Origin: Aspidiotus rigidus
Lineage: Eukaryota; Arthropoda; Insecta; Hemiptera; Diaspididae
Length of the DNA stretch: 64,000 nt
Assembly: GCA_035079385.1 (NCBI GenBank)
Contig: JAVHKY010000061.1
Coordinates: 1,612,001-1,676,000, forward strand
Direction: 5' to 3'
Below the pieces are notes generated by a model. The model searched no databases and had not been told where the DNA came from. It worked only from the letters and a program-made list of their open reading frames with translations. The position numbers were made by a program, and so were the translations under genes. Positions 50,468 to 64,000 of this stretch are shown piece by piece; within the stretch, counting starts at the first letter, position 1; every line of letters starts with the position of its first letter.

Positions 50468-51347
50468 TCTAATAATATAAAGTAGAATGTTTGTCTGTCT
50501 GTATGCGTATGTATGTATGTACGTCCATAACTTTCGAATGCCTTCATCTAGCGATTTGGATTTTTTTTGAAAAATTTCGTTTTATTTGGGTCAGGTTTTT
50601 GAATAAATTTCCATGTTCTGACTCCCTGAAAGAGGAGTATGGGGTGAAAAAATTAGGAAAAAACGGGGATTATCTAGTACTGAAACTGCTTCTCGCTGTA
50701 CCTTTGACGTACGCGCACGCACGGCGTGGTTCCAACCGTTCAAACGCATTGAGTGGCGCAGTTTTGAAAATTGAATTATCGTGATAACTTGAGTATAACT
50801 CATTTCTATGAAAAATTAAAGAGAACAAAAATTGTGGGTTCACACAGAGAGAGCATTTAAACCGGTTGCTCTGGATGAATCCATGAAGACTATTCAAGTT
50901 TTACGTATCCAATTTCCAATTTCAAAAGGAGACGTTCATGTAAAATTATTTCTTGAAAATTCGCTCGTCTTTTATGATATGAGTAACTATGCATCAGGTA
51001 AATATTGTTGTCAGACTTTGAAACCACGTAAGAAAAGGTACTGGGTTCGAGAAAAAATTGGGAAAATTACATCCGGTATCTCATATAAGAAACGACTGAG
51101 TGCGTCTCATGCCTCTATACAGACTGATGTATGGCTCGTCAGGGGTATGACAGGCTTTTTACCTACTGTCCATCCATTTCTTCCGTAATCATTGCGACTG
51201 GTGAAATACTGATGAATTAGTCCGTTTTTTTCCTGCAATACAGCCCTTACCTGTCAAGTCAGCCCTTACCGTTAAAATCGAAATATTTACAAAACACAGA
51301 TATCTACTCAACACAAAACTGGCGGTCAGGCGCGCCGCCAACCACTA
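50468..51347 (+). mobile_element. Helitron-like element, copy 2
   Basis: It begins TCTAATAATATAAAGTAGAA after an A and ends with hairpin GGCGGTCAGGCGCGCCGCC followed by AACCACTA and T. It is homologous over most of its length to the element at 34030-36659 but shorter, lacking the internal duplication and the nested insertion. No protein-coding capacity. Confidence 0.62.

Positions 51348-56190
<4,843 letters not shown>

Positions 56191-56269
<79 letters not shown>
56191..56269. repeat. (TA)n microsatellite
   Basis: About 39 uninterrupted TA units. Confidence 0.97.
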
Positions 56270-56271
<2 letters not shown>

Positions 56272-57732
56272 GTAAAATAGTCTGTGAATGAATAATTTGG
56301 ATTTACTCGTACGAGGAAAACAAATCGTTACTGAAATACTATACCACTCGGAAATGATCAAGATTTCTTCAATATTAGACTTAGTTCTACACAGAACAAA
56401 TTTCATCAATTACTGGAACTCATATTGAGTGATTGAGATGTAAGTATAGCACTAAAGTTGAAAGTCACTCATAAATGCTCTTGTAAAAGCAACTAAGAAA
56501 ATAAAATTGTTCACTTGAAAAACTTTTTCAAATATCACCAATAATTTCTGGCGAAAAAAAAAAAAAAAAAAAACTCAAAGACAATGCTTCTGATCTCGCA
56601 AAAATACTTTCATCGCTCCGTATTTTTTCATAACGATAATTATACAACACAAAAAGCGAAAATTGAAAACTTTCCGAAATTAATGGAATGAGATTAATCA
56701 TCTCTGAAAGTGAACAGTTTGCTTTAACTTAAATCTATTCGCCACGTTTTGCGTTTCCTTGCTGCGTATTGTCGCGAGACAAAACTTAATGATGAATACT
56801 CTGTTTTCGAACTTAGATTCAATGAGAAGTACAACAAGTAAACTGATTGACGTTTCGAGTGCGGCGACCAACCGCGGGCGGGCGCGGCCAGTGAACGTAA
56901 ACAAGATCATATCAAAAGAAACAGGAACTACAGTTATAAAACAGAAAACGGTCCCGAAAATTCGATGATTTTTAGACTACCTAATTAATTGAATTTTTGC
57001 CGCTATTACACAGTTGGTCAACTTTTATTGGATATAATTTGACAAGATACAATCCAAGGAGCAATAGTGAAGGAGAGAATGACGTTCCAACCGAGAATTA
57101 CACAAACGTAATATGCCATCAGTAGCGTAGAATTCATACGCAGAAATTAAGAAATTTGCAACAGCCATCCAAAGTTTCAAATTCGGTCATTTTGAATTCC
57201 CGAACTAGATTTTCATCAATTTTCAATCCAGATTAGACGCGAAACCATCGGAACGTTTCAAACGAATTGAAAGTATATGTTATTTCTTTGAAAGATGTAT
57301 CTCATTTAACGCCTCACTTTTTTTCTACTCATTGTGAGACGAGTCAAAACTATTCAATCCACGGCGCTGAAGAAAAAATAACAAAATGAAGAACTTAATG
57401 TCGCTTATACTCGAATGAATACTTTAATAAGAACCCTGATTCGAGTTCTCATCGTCAATAACAATATCCAGTCTCCAATTAATAACTCGACTAAATAAAT
57501 TCGATTGAAAAAAATAAGAAAAATATTATCAAAATCAAATATTATTATTGTGGTCACACCGAAGTTTTATACCTCAAAGGGTCGATTCCGGTATTGGAGG
57601 AAACAAAATTAAATGCATACGCAACCCGCACCCACTCCATCATGGAAGACAGGTGGCGTTGCACATGCGACACAAGCGATGTTATCGTGGTCGTCATTCA
57701 TCTAAACTGGGCAGCCATCAGCGTTCTACAAC
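56270..57732. other. lola intron, no gene recognised
   Basis: AT-rich. An 18-20-bp poly(A) tract lies near 56554-56573. No supported gene. Confidence 0.5.
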
Positions 57733-58060
57733 CGCAATTCGCCTGTAAGAACTCTGCTAGGAGCACAACTTTCCACATTACACTGGAAGGTGATGGTGTA
57801 TAATAGTCCCATACAGATAACACAGGAATGATTTTTAAAAATTCCTCACTACTTTATTGATCATTCATTTTTAAAAAATGATATATATACTCTTGACACT
57901 TTCAAAACTCTTTCAGGTGGTGTTCCATTTGAATTTTACAAGAAAAAAGAGCGAAAAGAAAAATAATACCTTCATCGTCACCTTTGAGTGCAAGCTTTGG
58001 AAAAATTCCGCATAGCAGCGCTTAGTCCGCCTTTATTGGCGAACACGCACACTGCTGAAT
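57733..58060. repeat. dispersed repeat, uninterrupted copy (partner at 6425-7190)
   Basis: Inverted relative to 6425-7190. Shared blocks include TAATAGTCCCATA with GATAACACAGGAATGATTTT and AAATTCCGCATAGCAGCG. It lacks the 6525-6921 insertion, so it shows the pre-insertion arrangement. The family is unknown. Confidence 0.7.
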
Positions 58061-61000
58061 GAGGAGAGTGACGCGAGCGCTTGAGGCGAAAAACAATGAT
58101 GGTGAGCATAAGGTGTGTCACTATTTTGATTATTTATAGAATTTGGATACTCAAAACCGTGTCATGTAAATCATAATCTTATTTTTCAACAATATGTTAT
58201 GACGCTAGTGTCAGAGAACAATATAGTAACTTTCAATCTTTGGAAACAGGATAACAGGTTCTTATCATTATGCTTTTTTTAATGTTTTAGTACCACTACA
58301 CAGAAGTAATAGGTTTCCATGTCGAAAATCGTGTAAAACTATGTATTTTATATTGTAGAAGATTTTTTCATCAATCTGTAACCAATTATACTTCTAATAT
58401 ATAATATGGAAGAATCTTCCGTGAATCGAACAAAACGAACCTTTACTCAGGTCGTCAAAGAATGAAAGAAAGTATGCAGCTTTTTTGATAGTAATATACA
58501 AAAGATGAGTTTATTAATACCCTCAATAATTTATTTCATAAATGATACTTTGAAAATTCTCCGCGAAACTAGATATTTCACTTAGAAGTCAAGTAAACTA
58601 TGGTGATCGTGAGATTTGAAACGGATTCCAAAAACCTGGATTGAAGAATTCAAAAATAGAAAGAATCGAATAAAAATCGCATTTATCTATTATGAATTAT
58701 TTTATTTGAAAAATATATCACAGTCAAGGTCATAAATTTAAATTGCGAGAATATAATAAATAGTATAAGTAAAAGAAAGCAAAATTATAACAGCGTTATA
58801 ATACCTCACCGCTACCTGTTAACAATTTCGAAAGTGCTTTGTTTTTGTTTTTTTTTTTTTTTCCCCCTTCCTTCTTTTAATAATCTATGATAGGCAATCG
58901 TAGAAATCACTATTCAGAAATGCGGTCTCGATAAATGGCATACTTCGGAAAAATAATAGAAATATTATGAAAATTAATTTGTCCACGAAAACTACCCAAC
59001 ATGATGTTTCTTCAACGCAACGAATGACGTAATACCATCGCAAAAGAGAGTGAACGAAATTTCAGAGGGATTTTCTTGCACCTACTTGTACCGTCAATTT
59101 ATCCGTACTTATACCAAGGACATAATATCTACGTAAACAAACATAATACGAGTACATACATCGAAACTGCCCCGACGTGACGTCGCGCCGCATGCCATAT
59201 CGTCAGAAAGATGTATAGCGTGAGCGAACAAAAATGTCACAAAAAATATTTCACCCCTATCGAACGAGAAAAATATTATAAATTGTACAATCGGAATCCT
59301 TAGGTACAGACGTCAGTCGTTTTATACAGAACAACGCAGAGCAGAGAGAAAATGACGAAAGCTAAATATGTATGTGAGCTTAAATGAAAGAAAGTGGGCA
59401 AGCGATAGATTACACAACCAGTACGAACAAAATAAAAATTGACTTGTCGAGAGGATGATTCAGTCGAGATTCTCAATTGTTTGTAAAATAAGGCGGAGCC
59501 AGTCATTTTTTAGATGTTCACAAGAGCTTTGTACTAATACAGTATGTACCGTCAGATCGGAAAAAAGGGATAAGTACGGTACCGAGCTAAGAGTGAGTAC
59601 AATTATAGTTGATTCAGATTGGTTGCGAACAGAGCAATGACACGTCGTGCGTATTCCAACCATTTCAAAAAACCATCCGCGATACCTGCTCGCAGTCAAT
59701 TTCAAATAGCTACTGTATTTTCAAGGCATTCAAAATCGATTTTTTTGTTATTGACGATCATCGTCAGCCACTGGTAAAATAATTTTCCCTACGTATTATC
59801 TACTTCAGTGATTCCAAAATTTATAAAAGTGCTACAGTATACAAATCTCTCGAAATCTCAAATTTAATTGAAAGAGATGGTAGTGAAAATTCATTGAGGC
59901 CTAATTCAGGTTGATCTTGATGCAAAACGTGAGCTTGTTACCTGCTACATGTCTGCTTTATTCTTTAGAAGCTCGTTCAGAAAGACATTTACGCGTTTGC
60001 CAATTGACTATTAACAATCTTTCGCGTTTTTTGTGCCCCCGAACGTGTGACAAGAAAATACTGTGACGATAAGAAATCGTATCAACCAAATGCAGAACAT
60101 ATTTCGGGGCAACTTTCTTACTATGTGCAGGCTCGTCTAGATAAGAAGAAGCTTGGCTTGGCAAAAGGGGTCAACAAGGTAACCTACGCACACTCGACGT
60201 ATAAGTTGTGTGAGAAACAAGAAATTCGATTTTGTCGCCTAGTTTGTGAGTTGCTATTGTTTGGTTGCCTCCTATATATATTCGAGCTTTGAGAAGATTC
60301 ATTTTTGTATGAGGGACTTCGATAGAAGTTCTTGAAAAGCAACACGTAGGAGAAAACGATTATGATAAAATGCACCGATAACCGTTAAATCACCATAGAT
60401 AGCCACTTCTTCGAAAAAACATTTCGAAAAACATACTCAATTGAAATGAAAAGAAGAAGAGAAGAGGGAGAAAAAACATTAACATTACGATAAATACACA
60501 AAAGTCTAGCTCACAGCGAATCAAGACAGCGAATAAAGTAAAATGGTCTAGATTACTACAAGCTAAAATTACTGTAAAATAACATGTGGATTTGACGCTT
60601 TGGTAATATTCTTTCGAGACAACAATCAAAAGAAAGAAAAAAAAAATAATAATAATAAAAAGAATCTACGAAATAAGCGCGAAAAAAGAACCGAGTATGC
60701 AGTACGCCAATCCTGTTTTAGGAAGGGGAACGCGGGGCAAAAAAAGTAATCATTAGGTCTTTTTTCTATTTTGAACTCGTTTGAGAAAAAAAAAAAAAAA
60801 AAAGAAAAAAGGTAGGAGAGAATAAAATTAGATGTCATAAAATAATCAGGAATCCCGGTAACTTAGGATACATTTTTGGATTTTGATAACGTTCTTTTTT
60901 CTGTTTTTCTTAAAGGAGGGTTTCCCAGCAGGATTAATCGTGTATACGTGCAAATATCGTTTGGTTTTTATCCAGACAGTGACAGAATACGACGAAAAAA

Positions 61001-61302
61001 AAAACTGACCTAGAACTCGTATTCACCAAAGATTTAAGCAATTCATAGAACTCACAGTTTTAAGAATACGAGGCGACCCCGTACAAAGCACTCACTTGTT
61101 GATTGCAAACGAAAAGTCTAAAAAAATAATATAATCAAAAAATAATAATACGAGTACTAATAATAATAAAAAAAAGAAAATATTTGTAAAAGGACAAAGA
61201 TACCGAAATGTAAAAAGATAAGGAACGCAATTAAAAATTAAAATCGGATACAGCTGAGTCGAGTAACAAAAGTTGAACGTCGAAAATTTCATTATTTTCA
61301 TC
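58061..61302. other. lola intron and probable 3' UTR of exon D
   Basis: From about 58,400 to 61,300 the plus strand is A-rich (U-rich in a minus-strand transcript), comparable to the stretch downstream of exon C. It holds poly(T) near 58848-58862 and A-rich runs near 60786-60810. No recognisable gene. Confidence 0.45.
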
Positions 61303-61673
61303 TTATTTCAAAGAGAACACGTCCGGTTTCAAAGCGTGCTTATACCGCATATGCGTTACCAGATGCACTTTTTGTTTGGCTTTGTAATTGCACAAAACGC
61401 ATTTAAACTGAGGCTCTTTGCCGCATTCCCAACGCTGATGATTCAACAAAGAGCTTTTCAGTTTGTACTGTCGGCCGCATTTCGAACACGTGATAAATTT
61501 ACTGTCGGATTTCGGGCCTGAATTTTGCATCATATCGTGTATTTGCGAAAGAGGCGGCTTGGAAAGAGCGGCTTTCAATGGCGACGTCGACGACATACTA
61601 AAAATTTCGTTTTCTCCTTCGTCGATACTGGGCCACTGGTACGACTCATCGTTAATCATAATGAACTGATCTG
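61303..61673 (-). CDS. lola: lola-type terminal exon D: two zinc fingers
   Basis: A 371-nt terminal exon after acceptor TTTTAATTATAG; two bases (CA) then GAT CAG, 122 residues, TAA stop. The N-terminal part (DQFIMINDESYQWPSIDEGE followed by NEIFSMSSTSPLKAALSKP) is Ser-rich and acidic. Finger 1 is CSKCGRQYKLKSSLLNHQRW with Cys as last ligand. After CGKEPQFK comes finger 2, CVLCNYKAKQKVHLVTHMRY, with H-x4-H. The exon ends ALKPDVFSLK. The finger pair closely resembles that of exon C. A 102-nt uninterrupted pyrimidine tract (minus strand) ends 8 nt before the acceptor, unlike the other exons. Expected to be joined to the BTB part encoded right of the window. Confidence 0.85.
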
Positions 61674-61681
61674 CTATAATT

Positions 61682-61783
61682 AAAAAAAAAAAGAAAGAAA
61701 AGAAAAAAAAAAAAAAAGAAAAAAAAAAAGAAAAAAAAAAGAAAAAAAGAAAAAAAGAAGAAGAAAGGAAAAGAAAGAAAAAA
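61682..61783 (-). promoter_or_regulatory. extended polypyrimidine tract at the exon D acceptor
   Basis: 102 consecutive purines on the plus strand, that is pyrimidines in the lola transcript (mostly U with single C), immediately upstream of the acceptor at 61674-61675. It certainly supplies the polypyrimidine tract. A role in isoform choice is inference; it may simply be an A-rich microsatellite. Confidence 0.6.
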
Positions 61784-64000
61784 TATTACAAATTTAGATG
61801 ATTGAATTGATAAAATATATTCTATGAATGGGAACCGATGCAACGCGCGATCAATTTCGGGTCCTAGATTTCAACATATTCGCAAAGAAAATTTCAAACG
61901 TTCTAACAACGGTAATCGCGTTAGAAATAAAGAAAAGAAAAAAATGAAAAATAAATAGAAAATAAGCCTTAATTTATACACGTCCAACGAATACAACGAA
62001 AGAAATGACTTTAATATTTTGCAGTAATTTTTTCCCTCTTTTTTCTTTTTTTTTTTCATCTTCTTGTCATACAGGAATGCTTTGTATAACCTCGGACGCG
62101 AGCACGAAATGACTTCGCTAAAAAGCTTTTTGAACATTTTTCCGGCACATTCATGCAGCTTAAGGTTAGTGAAGGCATCAGCTAGGTGACTTATTTCACG
62201 TATATTACTATCTTGCTGTCCAAATTTATATAGCTTAGTTTTTCAAAAACGGTGCACAGATGGGACAGATTTGTAGTAATAATAAATAGTAATAATATTA
62301 TTATTAATAATAATAATAATAACGATACTAATGATAAAATAAATTAACGGTGATAATAATAACAATAAAAATAAAAATAATAATAACATTCTAGCCGGAC
62401 CCGCAACTATGTAGGTAAGTGTGTAAAGGAAGAAAACGCCACCTCAAAAATAGACTTTTTTATTCGCAGGCTAATAGAGAAACACACGAGTTGATTACAC
62501 ACGGCTGAAAGTACGAATAATACTGGTGACCGCGTATAATAGCTTTGAATATAAAATGAAATGAATATACGTATTTGTAAATAGGTCTACTCTACGGATA
62601 CAATACAATAGTGATATCGTAGGTACATACGATGAAGAGAGAGAAGATACAACACAACCCATCTCCGATTAGTAGTGTTCAAAATGAAAATTATGTAAGT
62701 AGAAACTGAAAGAGTTGGGTAACTGGATAGGCGGTGCATTGTACAGCGGCGAATACGAGTAAGGAATATTCATGCGACAATAATCCCTAATTCTGTAACC
62801 AAGAAGGAATGTAAAAACGCAATCGAATCGCGTCTGCAAGATCGATATATAATTGACTGTTTTTCTTTTTTTCTAGAAATTCCTTCAAATCATCACGTTG
62901 CGTTGTATGAAATTTCAGCCCCAAAAGGCGGCATTTTATCACATCGTCCTAGTTGGTTTCCCGTAAATGCGAATAACTCGTGATCATTTATCGTACATAG
63001 CGGGAAGATACACCGTCGCCGTCGCCGCCGAGACGCGACGCGACGGACGGTACTCGTATTTTTATACATTATACACTCGTGCTACACGACAAAAGAGATC
63101 TTTTCGCGCGACGTGACGCGGTACTTGAAGCAGAGCAATACATTGCACTTACTGTTCCGTTTTCATCTCGATCCGTCCCTTCTTACGATTTTTCAGTATC
63201 GCGGCCACAATGTTACAAAATGTTTTATTCATTTTCGGGCAAATTTCCAAAGAATCGAAATATTTTCGACCATCGAGCCATACTTGAATACATGAGGAGG
63301 AACTTGAGAACAGGACTGAGAGATGACGTCATCAACCCGAGTTAAAATAATTTGTCTAGGCGAGATATTACAAGAATTTGTCCAGGTGATTATAGAAATT
63401 TTTCTAGGCGAGATCAAGTTCAAAAAGAAGCTTTAGGTGACTGCTCCGTATCGTACGACATGATAAATACACTTTATCGTAGGGTATGTATTGAGGTATG
63501 GCTAAAGCCTCCCTTACATCGAGTAACTTTCTTCTTCGAAAGATAAACTCACTTTCTCTAAGCCTCGCGTTCCCCTGCCACCAAGACTTGTACATCTCAG
63601 AGACCTAATACGTCTACTCAAAAATACGACAAGCTTTTTTCCACGGGGTCATAAAGCTTGCTGATACTCCGGTCCTATTAAAAAGTTTGCATTGGTCTCT
63701 AAATTTCCTTCGTATGCACAGCACGACACTTTATAAACTCATAATACAATACAAAAACGGTTGATCGCTCCTATCTCCTCACGATGGTGAAGGTGCACTG
63801 AATATTCGCCTTTCTAACGGGGTACAGCAATACGAATTATGTGTACCTCATTCATCTTCTTCCACAATTTCAAATTGAAAATAGAATCTATTAAAATGAA
63901 AATAATTACTAAAACGGATTTATCGTGTGACTTTTTTACTTCAATAAATTCATTAGGGTATCGGCACGCTACGTCAATTTAACCAAAAAGGAGGTAAGTA
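61784..64000. other. lola intron, no gene recognised
   Basis: It contains an AAT/ATA-rich microsatellite (62279-62390), the motif GACGCGACGCGACGG (63032-63046) and a second CpG-rich site near 63107-63120. Open frames at 63079-63595 show no recognisable domain. The common BTB exons are expected beyond 64,000. Confidence 0.5.

Noticed and set aside
61273..61669. Plus-strand frames over exon D
   Set aside because: Antisense shadows of the zinc-finger exon.
63990..64000. AGGTAAGTA as a plus-strand splice donor
   Set aside because: No recognisable coding sequence precedes it and the gene in this region is on the other strand.

Overview
The window looks like AT-rich, gene-poor chromosomal DNA from an insect. 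The coding exons are split by GT..AG introns, the repeats are DNA transposons, non-LTR retroelements, Helitron-like elements and a tRNA-derived SINE, and the two recognisable genes are animal genes. A hemipteran or similar insect is a guess; nothing seen fixes the order.

Left part (1-11.4 kb): a transposon graveyard of non-autonomous elements, many with readable ends. There are two copies of a hAT-like element (806-1589 with a perfect 8-bp target duplication, and 4535-4987), a TTAA-flanked foldback element carrying another palindromic element inside it (2598-3418), further foldbacks, a TA-flanked mini-element (7309-7442), a 546-bp (TAA)n array joined to the 3' end of a retroelement with a restriction-like endonuclease (8085-8828), and a tRNA-derived SINE on the minus strand.

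Middle left (11.66-15.17 kb): a complete seven-exon plus-strand gene for the 24-kDa subunit of mitochondrial complex I (NDUFV2/ND-24), 244 codons, with a poly(A) signal.

Right part (about 24.5 kb to beyond the right edge): four minus-strand terminal exons, each encoding a pair of zinc fingers in the style of longitudinals lacking (lola), at 24.6, 33.0, 45.7 and 61.3 kb. Each has a plausible AG acceptor and all four enter the reading frame in the same phase (two bases, then codons). This is what mutually exclusive 3' ends of one BTB transcription-factor gene require. The shared 5' BTB exons are not in the window and should lie to the right of 64,000. The long spaces between exons hold UTR, intron, microsatellites and transposon relics: a Helitron-like element with a hAT-like element in its 5' end, a second Helitron copy, an I/jockey-type LINE tail, and a retrotransposon protease fragment.

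The most notable unexplained structures are a perfect 64-bp-arm hairpin just downstream of the leftmost zinc-finger exon, a recurring CpG-rich CGACGCGACG motif across the lola region, and a 102-nt uninterrupted pyrimidine tract (minus strand) directly in front of the acceptor of the 61-kb exon.
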